Shown in pieces: positions 1 through 5,710 of a stretch of DNA of 5,741 bases. The notes under the pieces were generated by a model that made no database searches, was not told where the DNA came from, and worked only from the letters and a program-made list of their open reading frames with translations. The translations under genes were made by a program, and so were the position numbers. This DNA is from Gemmatimonas sp. UBA2094 (GTDB taxonomy: Bacteria > Gemmatimonadota > Gemmatimonadetes > Gemmatimonadales > Gemmatimonadaceae): contig DCZC01000021.1 in assembly GCA_002331565.1 (NCBI GenBank), forward strand, positions 1 to 5,741, read 5' to 3'. Each line of letters starts with the position of its first letter. Within the stretch, counting starts at the first letter, position 1.

Positions 1-803
1 GCGGCGACGAGCCGCTGCGCCGACGTATCGGGCGTGCCGGGAGCGGGCACCATCGCCAGCATCTCGCGCGGCGCGCCGCGCGGTGCGGGTTGAATGGGCT
101 CCTGTACCGGCGACGAGCTGTCCCAGAACGCCCGCGCCGCGCTGTCGCCCACGAGCGCCCGCGCCTGCAGCAGGTCGAGTTCCGTGGGCGCGTGCGCAAG
201 CGTGTAGCCCATGCGGTTCAGCAAGTGCATGGAGTACACCGGCAACCACTCGCGCGGCGTTTTCTGCAGGAGCTTGTACTCGATGGGCAGCTGCGCCGTG
301 GCGAGCGACGTGCGATAGGCATTGATCCCCTCGGCGTACGCCGCGAGGATCTTGTAGAGCGGTCCCGCGGTGTCCATCTGCGCCATGCGCGCCTCCGCTG
401 CCCGCGGCATGCCGAGGTGGCGCGTTTCCCGGTCGGCCGACAGCGCGACGTCGCCCACCAGTTCGGTGAGGGTGCCCTCACCGGCGCGCGCCTGCAGCTC
501 GAGCTGGAACAGGCGGTCTCGCGCGACCACGTAGCCGAGCGCGCGCACCGCATCGAGTTCGTTGCTGGCGAAGATGTGCGGCACACTCCGCGCGTCGTAG
601 CGGATATCCACCGAGTCGGTGAGCCCCGGAATCTTCGCGGCCGCCTGGGCCGGCAGATCGTCGACGGTGTTGGCCCAGAGCCCGACGGCGGGGGACAGCA
701 GAGCGCCGAGTGGCGGGACGGCACCGGCGCCGCGCGCCCCCACCCACGTGGCGCCCAGACCGGCGGCGAGAGACAGCAGCGCAAGCGGAAGATTACGGGC
801 CAT
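1..803 (-). CDS. Penicillin acylase family protein (peptidase S45, Ntn hydrolase), N-terminal part, cut by window edge
   Basis: Read on the minus strand from the ATG at 803, this frame stays open for 267 codons to the window edge. Residues 1-28 look like a signal peptide or membrane anchor (hydrophobic LPLALLSLAAGLGATWVG). The family's alpha-chain signature follows: SVDIRYDARSVPHIFA (64-79), ALGYVVARDRLFQLELQARA (88-107), GTLTELVG (110-117), AYAEGINAY (155-163) and LPIEYKLL...PREWLPVYSMHLL (172-195). Known family members are made as a precursor of about 700-800 residues that cleaves itself just before a catalytic N-terminal Ser (or Cys/Thr) of the beta chain and hydrolyses amide bonds of acylated substrates, usually in the periplasm. 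The nucleophile lies beyond the edge, so catalytic competence cannot be judged. The substrate (beta-lactam, acyl-homoserine lactone or other acyl amide) cannot be predicted. No Shine-Dalgarno sequence precedes the ATG; it was chosen because it directly precedes the hydrophobic leader. Family call is firm. Confidence 0.9.
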   Translation of the reverse strand, partial: MARNLPLALLSLAAGLGATWVGARGAGAVPPLGALLSPAVGLWANTVDDLPAQAAAKIPGLTDSVDIRYDARSVPHIFASNELDAVRALGYVVARDRLFQLELQARAGEGTLTELVGDVALSADRETRHLGMPRAAEARMAQMDTAGPLYKILAAYAEGINAYRTSLATAQLPIEYKLLQKTPREWLPVYSMHLLNRMGYTLAHAPTELDLLQARALVGDSAARAFWDSSSPVQEPIQPAPRGAPREMLAMVPAPGTPDTSAQRLVA

Positions 804-807
804 AGGG

Positions 808-820
808 TGGCGAGTCGCCA
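808..820 (-). other. Short hairpin in the leader of the penicillin acylase gene
   Basis: TGGCG (808-812) and CGCCA (816-820) form a perfect 5-bp stem with a 3-nt loop. It ends only four bases before the ATG at 803, where a ribosome binding site would normally sit. It may reduce initiation or be chance in GC-rich DNA. No Shine-Dalgarno sequence is visible beside it. Confidence 0.25.
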
Positions 821-860
821 AGCAGAGGAGGGAGGTTCGGGTCGGCCACGGGAGCGAACG

Positions 861-900
861 CAGCGCCGCACGGGCACTGGAGCGAGCCCGTGCGGCGCTG
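861..900 (-). terminator. Perfect 15-bp inverted repeat, probable terminator without a U-tract
   Basis: CAGCGCCGCACGGGC (861-875) is exactly mirrored by GCCCGTGCGGCGCTG (886-900) across a 10-nt loop, giving a very stable stem. It lies between the small secreted-protein gene ending at 966 and the penicillin acylase gene starting at 803, both on the minus strand. That position suits transcription termination after the former. There is no T-run on either side, so it is not a classical intrinsic terminator. It could be a U-less terminator, an RNA-stabilising 3' hairpin or a dispersed palindromic element. The inverted repeat is certain; the function is inferred. Confidence 0.5.
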
Positions 901-916
901 AGAACCGAGTGGGAGA

Positions 917-952
917 CTACCGCTGCCGAGTTGGTGCGACTCGTCGCGGTAG
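917..952 (-). other. Imperfect hairpin just after the small secreted-protein gene
   Basis: CTACCGC (917-923) pairs with GCGGTAG (946-952), and an inner CGAGT (927-931) pairs with ACTCG (939-943). This gives a two-part stem with a small internal loop. It begins 13 bases downstream of the minus-strand stop codon at 966. Together with the stronger palindrome at 861-900 it could form a tandem termination or 3'-end stability region. No T-rich tail is obvious. Confidence 0.35.
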
Positions 953-965
953 CGTGCCCTCGGCG

Positions 966-1352
966 TTACGGCTGGCGAACGGCGGTGAACGGCATCACGC
1001 CCAAGCCGGCCACGTCGAGGGCGCCGTTCATGTTGTCCTTGTCCTTGATGGCGCCCACGCCGTTGATGACGAGCTGCTGGCCGCCCATATCGAGTGCGAA
1101 GGCGAACTTCAGGGTGTCGCCCTTGACCACGCCCGCAACAGGGGCGCTGCCGAGCTGCGACTCGAGGGTACCGGAGATAGAGTCGCCCTTCTGCGTGATC
1201 GTCATGACCGACGGCTGCGTGCCATCGGGCGTGGCGACCGTCACGTTCCACTTGCCCGTGAGGTCGGCGATGATGCGCGGCGCCGCAGCGGCGACACTGG
1301 CGGCGACGGCGACGAGCGAGAAGGACGCAAGGAGGCGGCGGGAGAGGGACAT
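966..1352 (-). CDS. Small secreted protein of unknown function, predicted beta-rich
   Basis: A 128-residue protein starts at the ATG at 1352. An in-frame TTG at 1382 would add ten residues ahead of the signal peptide and is less likely. Residues 1-24 are a typical Sec signal peptide: a basic start (MSLSRR), a hydrophobic core, then SVAAAAP with likely cleavage around 22-24. The mature part, about 104 residues, begins with GKWNVTVATPDG (33-44) and continues in short alternating strands separated by glycines, such as GDSISGTLE (56-64), APVAGVVKGDTLKFAF (70-85) and NMNGALDVAGLG (107-118). This pattern resembles small lipocalin-like or beta-barrel secreted domains common in environmental Gram-negatives. 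No catalytic motif or cysteine is present, so a binding or structural role in the periplasm is more plausible than an enzyme. It is divergent from the PepSY gene with a 127-bp spacer. No Shine-Dalgarno sequence is seen. Confidence 0.8.
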   Translation of the reverse strand: MSLSRRLLASFSLVAVAASVAAAAPRIIADLTGKWNVTVATPDGTQPSVMTITQKGDSISGTLESQLGSAPVAGVVKGDTLKFAFALDMGGQQLVINGVGAIKDKDNMNGALDVAGLGVMPFTAVRQP

Positions 1353-1394
1353 GGTTGTGGTCTGGAATGTGAAACGGTGCAATTACGCGACACT

Positions 1395-1414
1395 GGGCGG
1401 ATATTACCCCGCCC
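1395..1414. promoter_or_regulatory. Possible operator/promoter in the divergent spacer
   Basis: GGGCGG (1395-1400) and CCGCCC (1409-1414) flank the AT-rich core ATATTACC. Read on the minus strand the core gives TAATAT, similar to a -10 box and placed about 50 bases from the start of the small secreted-protein gene. No convincing -35 hexamer lies at the usual distance. The repeat could be a regulator site acting on one or both divergent genes. This is a weak, position-based call. Confidence 0.22.
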
Positions 1415-1479
1415 GCTGCAAAATGGACATTCGGGACAACGGATCTTCCGCCAATCGCGTTTCCCCCTCTCCCCCACCC

Positions 1480-2046
1480 ATGCCGACACCCGCCTTCTGG
1501 CGTCAGTGGCACCGCTGGATCGGTGCCCCCGCCGCCCTCTTCCTTGCCTTCGCCGCGCTCACCGGCGTTCTCGTCGCTGGAACCGAGTTCTTCGGGGAGG
1601 ACGAGGCGCTGCGCGAGGCGAACCGCGACCTCGTGAGTGCCGTGAAGACCGACTCACCGCCCGACGCCTGGACGGGGCTCATCACCCAGGTCATGGCGGG
1701 CGCCGCGAAGGAGGCGCCCGGCGCCCCCGTCGACAGGATCGCCATCGAACTCAAGGGCCGGGAGCCGGTCATCACGTTGTACCTCGGCCAACCCGAAGGG
1801 GGCGAGGACAAGCGGCTCGTCTTCGACGCGCGTACGGCGAAGTTCCTGCGCAGCGACAGCTACGCCGACAAGCCGTTCATCAACCGCGTGCATTCCGGCG
1901 AGGCGTTCGGCGATGGCGGGCTGGTGTTCGCCATGGTGTGGGGGCTCGCCCTGTTTGCCCTCACCGTCTCCGGCTTCGCGCTCTACTGGCGCTTGGCGGG
2001 CGCCAACCGCGCCGGCCGCACCGGGCTCAAACGCTGGTTCTTCTGA
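1480..2046 (+). CDS. Compact PepSY-associated two-helix membrane protein
   Basis: A 188-residue protein starts at the ATG at 1480; the frame is open far upstream, but conserved-looking sequence begins here (MPTPAFWRQWHRWIGAPAAL). A first membrane helix spans about 13-35. A charged extracytoplasmic section of about 100 residues has PepSY-like strand features (RIAIELKGREPVITLYL, 86-102; LVFDARTAKFL, 113-123). FINRVHSGEAFGDGG (133-147) then leads into a second helix (about 148-170, GLALFALTVSGFALYW). The H-S-G-x-x-x-G step before the last helix and the SGFALYWR ending are typical of PepSY-associated transmembrane proteins. Many larger relatives act in iron or siderophore handling or as flavin reductase partners. 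This version has only two helices, and no haem-ligand pair can be confidently assigned. The precise role is unknown. An in-frame ATG at 1423 is an alternative start. The leader is pyrimidine-rich with no Shine-Dalgarno sequence. Confidence 0.8.
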   Translation: MPTPAFWRQWHRWIGAPAALFLAFAALTGVLVAGTEFFGEDEALREANRDLVSAVKTDSPPDAWTGLITQVMAGAAKEAPGAPVDRIAIELKGREPVITLYLGQPEGGEDKRLVFDARTAKFLRSDSYADKPFINRVHSGEAFGDGGLVFAMVWGLALFALTVSGFALYWRLAGANRAGRTGLKRWFF

Positions 2047-2070
2047 CCCCGTCGCTCACGAACCCTGCGA

Positions 2071-2090
2071 GCCGGCCACCCGGCATGGCC
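2071..2090. terminator. Weak hairpin in the convergent spacer, possible bidirectional terminator
   Basis: Between the convergent PepSY and transporter genes, GCCGG (2071-2075) can pair with CCGGC (2080-2084). Alternatively GGCCA (2074-2078) can pair with TGGCC (2086-2090). Both stems are only 5 bp, compete with each other and lack a T-run. The position suits termination, but the structure is weak. Confidence 0.22.
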
Positions 2091-2129
2091 TGGGGACCAC
2101 CCATCTGCCGCGCCCTTCGTCTGGGAAAT

Positions 2130-3287
2130 TCAGGGTGAGACGGATATTTCCCGGCTGCGTCGCAGGATCAGACTCAGCAGTGTGCCACCGATCAACGCCA
2201 GGGCGTAACCGTACGGCGCATACGCCGCCGTGAGCCCGCAGACGATCGCGAGGGCGAACGCGGTTCGGGACGGCCACTGATCCCGCACCAGTGCGAGCAC
2301 CGCCAGCGCCTCCACGAACAGGAGGACGCCAAGCACGGGCCCGGGCACGAGCCGCTGAAAGGCGGCCGGATCACCCACGAGGAACAGCCCGGCGACGAGC
2401 AGCGCCGAGCCGTAGATGACGGCACTGCCGCCGGTGCGGGCGCCGAAAACGTAGTGCCCCACGATCCCACCCGACCCGTGACAGACCGGGAGCCCCCCCA
2501 GTGGGGCGGCGACGAGGTTCATGAGTCCGTACGTGGTGCCGATGCGCTGCACCGTGAGCGGTTGGCGTTCAGGGAAGAAATCGGCCACTACCTGCCGGGT
2601 GGCCAGCACCGAATTGCCGAGGGAGAGGGCAATCTGGGGGAGGGCGAGGAGGAGGGCGGCGCTACTGAATTCGTCGGCCGTAGGCCAGCGGTCTGGGAGC
2701 GATGGCAGGTGAAAACCCCACGGCCCGGCGGTGTCGGCCGGCCAGGTGATGGCCGCGTAGCCGAGCCCGAGTGTCAGCACGACGAGTCCGGCCGGGATGT
2801 GCCGGTTGCGGCGCATGGCCGCTATGATGCCCAGCGCCGTGGCAGCGAGCAGCCAGCCGCTCGGGCCGCCGGCGGGGAGGAAGCGGGTGAGGGCGAGGGT
2901 CAGGAGCTGGATACCCAGCCCCACCTGGATACCGCGCACGACCGGCTTGGGGACGGTGCGGGCGATCCATTCGAGCGCGCCGGTGTTGGCAAGCAGCAGC
3001 ATGGCGACGCCCACGATGAGCCCGCCCGCGGCGAGCAGCGGCGGCGCGATTTTGCCGGCAATGGCGATGGCCGCCATGGCCTTGAGCGGCTGCACCGGCA
3101 TGGGGAGCCGGTAGGCGAAGCCGGAGAGGATCTGGAGGCCACCGAAGGCCACGAAGGCCGCCGGCGCGTCCATGCCGGTGGCGAGCACGACGCCGACGAG
3201 GAGCGGCAGATCGGTGCCAAGGTCACCGAAGGCGCCGGCGAATTCGTGGCGGGTGAAGGAGAGGGGGTGGGGCGTCGGATGGTTCAC
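2130..3287 (-). CDS. MOT1-family putative sulfate/molybdate transporter
   Basis: A 385-residue, very hydrophobic inner-membrane protein with about ten predicted helices. Hallmarks of the MOT1 molybdate transporters, relatives of SulP sulfate carriers, appear in order: GAFGDLGTDLPLL (18-30), LPMPVQPLKAMAAIAIAGK (61-79), PKPVVRGIQVGLGIQL (113-128), LPQIALSLGNSVLATRQV (216-233), GLPVCHGSGGIVGHYVFGAR (265-284) and VPGPVLGVLLFVEAL (314-328). In studied plant and algal members this family takes up molybdate with high affinity; bacterial homologues are usually annotated sulfate/molybdate. The oxyanion carried cannot be told from sequence here. Unlike most SulP carriers, no C-terminal STAS domain is present, as expected for MOT1. 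The start is a GTG at 3287, the only reasonable initiator before the first motif; no strong Shine-Dalgarno sequence precedes it. It lies 53 bases after the bacilliredoxin gene on the same strand and is probably the last gene of the unit. No molybdenum-cofactor gene is adjacent. Confidence 0.9.
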   Translation of the reverse strand: MNHPTPHPLSFTRHEFAGAFGDLGTDLPLLVGVVLATGMDAPAAFVAFGGLQILSGFAYRLPMPVQPLKAMAAIAIAGKIAPPLLAAGGLIVGVAMLLLANTGALEWIARTVPKPVVRGIQVGLGIQLLTLALTRFLPAGGPSGWLLAATALGIIAAMRRNRHIPAGLVVLTLGLGYAAITWPADTAGPWGFHLPSLPDRWPTADEFSSAALLLALPQIALSLGNSVLATRQVVADFFPERQPLTVQRIGTTYGLMNLVAAPLGGLPVCHGSGGIVGHYVFGARTGGSAVIYGSALLVAGLFLVGDPAAFQRLVPGPVLGVLLFVEALAVLALVRDQWPSRTAFALAIVCGLTAAYAPYGYALALIGGTLLSLILRRSREISVSP

Positions 3288-3323
3288 GGCGGGAAGATAC
3301 CCTCGGGGGCCTCGTCACCCGCC
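3288..3323 (-). other. Inverted repeat directly before the transporter GTG start
   Basis: On the minus strand GGCGGG (3323-3318) can pair with CCCGCC (3293-3288), the six bases that directly touch the GTG start codon. A 24-nt loop separates the arms. Such a fold could hide the start site or mark the end of the upstream message. The length and sequence do not match the molybdenum-cofactor riboswitch as I know it. With 6-bp arms in GC-rich DNA, chance is a real possibility. Confidence 0.2.
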
Positions 3324-3340
3324 GGAAGGGCTGTCGCGGC

Positions 3341-3772
3341 TCAGGCGGGCTGGCGGGCGCAGTATCGATCGAATGCGCGCGTCAGATCGGCGGCGATGTC
3401 AGTGGCGCTCCGCCCCTCGATCTGGTAGCGCTCCAACATGAACACCACGTCGCCGTCCTTCATGAGGGCGATGCTCGGCGACGACGGCGGATAGCCCACG
3501 AAGTAGCCGCGGGCGCGGTCGGTGGCTTCGCGATCCTGGCCGGCGAACACCGTCGTGGACACGTCGGGCTTGACCGCATGCTGCAGGGCCATGGCGACCG
3601 CCGGCCGCGCGTTGCGCGCCGCGCAGCCGCACACCGAGTTCACCACCACCAGGGCCGTGCCCTTCTGGTCGGCGAGCTTCGCGTCTACCTCGGCCACGGT
3701 CTTCAACTCTTCGACGCCAAGGCGTGTGAGCTCCTGGCGCATGGGAATGAGCAACTGCTCGGGGTACATCAT
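3341..3772 (-). CDS. BrxA/BrxB family bacilliredoxin (YphP/YqiW family)
   Basis: A 143-residue protein, close to the 144 or so residues of the Bacillus proteins. It has the family's thioredoxin-like layout: MMYPEQLLIPMRQELTRLGV at the N-terminus, the active-site segment VVVNSVCGCAARNARPA (42-58) with the CGC pair at Cys48 and Cys50, then FAGQDREATDRAR (76-88), YPPSSPSIALMKDGDVVFML (94-113) and the C-terminal helix ending DRYC. In Bacillus, BrxA and BrxB remove bacillithiol from S-bacillithiolated proteins in the cytoplasm after oxidative or hypochlorite stress; the first Cys of C-G-C is the attacking thiol. Many family members outside Firmicutes have not been tested. Arg replaces the Gly I would expect in CGCAAGNARPA. 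The first of two adjacent ATGs is chosen because AGGGAG sits nine bases upstream. The gene follows the GroES-like gene by 16 bp, so co-transcription is likely. Confidence 0.93.
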   Translation of the reverse strand: MMYPEQLLIPMRQELTRLGVEELKTVAEVDAKLADQKGTALVVVNSVCGCAARNARPAVAMALQHAVKPDVSTTVFAGQDREATDRARGYFVGYPPSSPSIALMKDGDVVFMLERYQIEGRSATDIAADLTRAFDRYCARQPA

Positions 3773-3781
3773 CTCGGCAGA

Positions 3782-3787
3782 CTCCCT
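3782..3787 (-). promoter_or_regulatory. Shine-Dalgarno sequence of the bacilliredoxin gene
   Basis: AGGGAG on the minus strand lies nine bases before the ATG at 3772 and inside the 16-bp gap after the GroES-like gene. It favours the first of two consecutive ATG codons. It is the only clear Shine-Dalgarno site among the seven genes here. Confidence 0.6.
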
Positions 3788-3788
3788 G

Positions 3789-4172
3789 TCAGTATTCCGG
3801 AATGTCTTCCCGCGGCTCCCGCACCAGCGCCAGAATGGCGGCCTGCGGCACCACGAGATACTGCTCGCTCTCGAACGTGATCTCCACCGCGGCCTTGCGG
3901 AAGAAGAGCGCGTAGTCGCCCACTGTGGCCTGCATGGGCACGTACCGCGCCTCACGGCCGCTGTAGCCGCCGATGCGCCATGGCTCGTCGCCCTGGTCGG
4001 CCAGATCGGGGAGTGCGAGACCGGGCCCGGTGGCCACGATCTCGCCCCCCTGCACCGCCTGGTTGTCCACCGCGGTGGGCGGCAAGTAGAGCCCCACCTT
4101 CGACCGCTGCTCGCCATCCTCCAGCTTCACGAGCACGCGGTCGCCCACGACGATCAAACGTTTCTTGGTCAT
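3789..4172 (-). CDS. GroES-like co-chaperonin paralogue (Cpn10 fold)
   Basis: A 127-residue protein with the Cpn10 pattern: VVGDRVLVKLED (8-19), a mobile-loop equivalent EQRSKVGLYLPPTAVD (21-36) with GLYLP in place of the GroES Ile-Val-Leu contact, GGEIVATGPG (42-51), VGDYALFFRKAAVEITFESE (84-103) and YLVVPQAAILALV (105-117). Standard GroES is about 95-100 residues. The extra length is mainly an insertion (about 52-80, LALPDLADQG through RYVPMQ) between the GPG turn and the VGD strand, plus a short acidic tail. Known GroES caps the GroEL folding chamber in the cytoplasm. Whether this form caps GroEL or acts differently is unknown. No groEL is adjacent, so it is an orphan copy and probably not the organism's main GroES. 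It sits 65 bp after the peptidase gene and 16 bp before the bacilliredoxin gene. No CIRCE operator is visible upstream, and no Shine-Dalgarno sequence precedes the ATG. Confidence 0.88.
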   Translation of the reverse strand: MTKKRLIVVGDRVLVKLEDGEQRSKVGLYLPPTAVDNQAVQGGEIVATGPGLALPDLADQGDEPWRIGGYSGREARYVPMQATVGDYALFFRKAAVEITFESEQYLVVPQAAILALVREPREDIPEY

Positions 4173-4237
4173 GACCCGAACTTAGCGGCGGCCGGAAGAG
4201 GGGCGTTGGCCGGTGCGGCGACCACGCGGACACCCGC

Positions 4238-5683
4238 TCACTTCAGCGGCGACTTCACAATGTGGAACGTGCTCTGCCGCCCGAATGCCCAGCGCACCTT
4301 GCCGGTGGCGTCGATGATCACGTCCTCTTCCTGCGCCGACCGCACCTGCTGGTTGTTCCACTCCGGCACCGGCGTGGTGGCCTGCAGTTCGATGGAGTAC
4401 CACATGCCGGGGATGATCGTGTGATCGCCGCGTCCCGGTACGCCGTCCTGGTAATCCCACAGGCCCACGAGCGCACCGGCGCCGTGGCCGTTGAGGCCGA
4501 TGGGATGCGAGTATTCGGTGCCGTCGATGCCCTCGGCCTTCATGCGCGTGAGCACGGCCTTGAGCACCTCGTTGCCGGTGCGTCCGGGCTTGAGCTCCTC
4601 GATGGTGATGTCCTGCAGGCGGTTCGAGTTGGCGAGCGTCTTCCTGATGCCGGCCGGCACGTCGGTTTCGCCGGGCTTGAGCACGTAGCCCATGTGTTGC
4701 GTGTCGGTGTTGAGCCCCATGGCCGTCACGCCGAAATCGCAGTGGAGGATGTCGCCGGGGAGAATCGTGGGATTCACGCCCACCAGCTCGGGGCTGCCGA
4801 AGGCGCGCTGCACTTCCACACTGGGCTGGAACCAGGTGGAGAGGCCGAGATCGGCGAGTCGCTGGCGCATCCACCACACCACGTCGTCGGCCTTGGTCAC
4901 GCCGGGGGTGATGACCTTGCTCGAGAAGGCCTCGCTGATGATGTCCCACGCCACGCGATTGAGCTCGCGGAAGGCCGCTTCCTCTTCGGGCTGGCGGGCG
5001 GCGACGAGATCGACGGCGAGGGCTTCGGCGTTCACCACCTTGGCGCCCCACTGCGGCCCCAGCGCTTCGAGCATCCCCTCCTTCTCCCCGCTGGACAACC
5101 CGTCGGCGAAGGCAAACGTGCGCGACGTGTTGATGGCGATCTTCTGCGGCTTGCGCTCCTCGATGACTTGCTTGAGCACGTTCCACTGTTCGTCGCCCCA
5201 GAGTTCGGCCTGCCGCGAGTTGTCGCGGCTGCCGGCAGCGGCGGCGGCGACCGGCTTCATGCTGCGCACGGCCTTGAACACGTTCCCCTGCGAGGTGCCG
5301 CCGAGTGCGATGCGCTCGATGCCCTGTTGGGGGCCGCGATCGAAGAAGACGTAGATGGTGCGACGGCGTGCCGCGAAGGTGGTGGGCGACGTGATGGCCC
5401 GGAACACGGGATCTTCGTTGTACTCGCGCATGGGCACGACCCACAGGTCGATCTTCTCGCGCCGCATGAGGGCGGGGAGCGTGCGTTCCATGCGCAGCTC
5501 GAGCCACTTCTGCTGCTGCATGGCCTGATCGCGCAGCAGCCCGAACGGACGGAGCGTATCGGCCGCGGGGGAGCCACTGGTACGCGTCCCCGGTGAGGCG
5601 GGGAAGGCGATGGGCTGGGCGGAGATCGCGGCGGGGGCGAGTGCCGTGGCGATCGCGAGGGCGGCAATGGTGGCGGTGCGCAT
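4238..5683 (-). CDS. Secreted M24 family metallopeptidase (Xaa-Pro aminopeptidase-like)
   Basis: A 481-residue precursor with a Sec signal peptide (MRTATIAALAIATALAPAAI, then SA-Q, cleavage likely after residue 22). Residues 50-220 form a creatinase/prolidase-type N-terminal domain and 230-475 the pita-bread catalytic domain. The five expected metal ligands are visible: Asp316 (HCDFG), Asp327 (NTDTQ), His393 (SHPIG), Glu432 (SIELQ) and Glu453 (QEEDV). His400 (NGHGAG) matches His361 of E. coli PepP. The PepP His350 position is Thr389, and no counterpart of PepP His243 is evident. M24 enzymes use two metal ions, usually Mn or Co, to cleave bonds next to proline; here this probably occurs in the periplasm during peptide uptake. 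The substrate is inferred only from the family. It is the first gene of the four-gene minus-strand series. The leader has no Shine-Dalgarno sequence, and a heptamer repeat lies 27 bp upstream of the ATG. Confidence 0.92.
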   Translation of the reverse strand: MRTATIAALAIATALAPAAISAQPIAFPASPGTRTSGSPAADTLRPFGLLRDQAMQQQKWLELRMERTLPALMRREKIDLWVVPMREYNEDPVFRAITSPTTFAARRRTIYVFFDRGPQQGIERIALGGTSQGNVFKAVRSMKPVAAAAAGSRDNSRQAELWGDEQWNVLKQVIEERKPQKIAINTSRTFAFADGLSSGEKEGMLEALGPQWGAKVVNAEALAVDLVAARQPEEEAAFRELNRVAWDIISEAFSSKVITPGVTKADDVVWWMRQRLADLGLSTWFQPSVEVQRAFGSPELVGVNPTILPGDILHCDFGVTAMGLNTDTQHMGYVLKPGETDVPAGIRKTLANSNRLQDITIEELKPGRTGNEVLKAVLTRMKAEGIDGTEYSHPIGLNGHGAGALVGLWDYQDGVPGRGDHTIIPGMWYSIELQATTPVPEWNNQQVRSAQEEDVIIDATGKVRWAFGRQSTFHIVKSPLK

Positions 5684-5710
5684 GAAGCGAAGGGAGTGGA
5701 AAGGGGTCTT

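Noticed and set aside
218..877. A 219-codon minus-strand frame with an apparent start at 877
   Set aside because: Its Ser/Arg/Pro-rich translation is out of frame with the penicillin acylase signature that occupies the same bases.
90..2138. A 682-codon open frame on the plus strand
   Set aside because: It overlaps three genes with clear family or signal-peptide evidence, its translation is Arg-rich and low in hydrophobic structure, and no family motif is visible. It is an antisense shadow typical of GC-rich DNA.
2454..3428. A 324-codon plus-strand frame opposite the MOT1 transporter
   Set aside because: Highly charged Gly/Glu/Arg-rich translation complementary to a hydrophobic membrane protein, with no domain. 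It is a shadow of the transporter gene.
3341..4117. Reading the bacilliredoxin as a 258-residue fusion protein starting at 4117
   Set aside because: The first 115 residues are an out-of-frame reading of the GroES-like gene. The ATG at 3772 has a Shine-Dalgarno site and gives the usual family length.
4173..4237. A heat-shock operator (CIRCE) before the GroES-like gene
   Set aside because: No GAGTGCTAA-type half-sites are present in the 65-bp gap, and no clear promoter or hairpin was seen either.
4182..5596. Long open frames of more than 440 codons on both strands over the M24 peptidase gene
   Set aside because: The 4238-5683 frame holds the signal peptide and all metal ligands; the other two are Arg/His/Gly-rich shadows.
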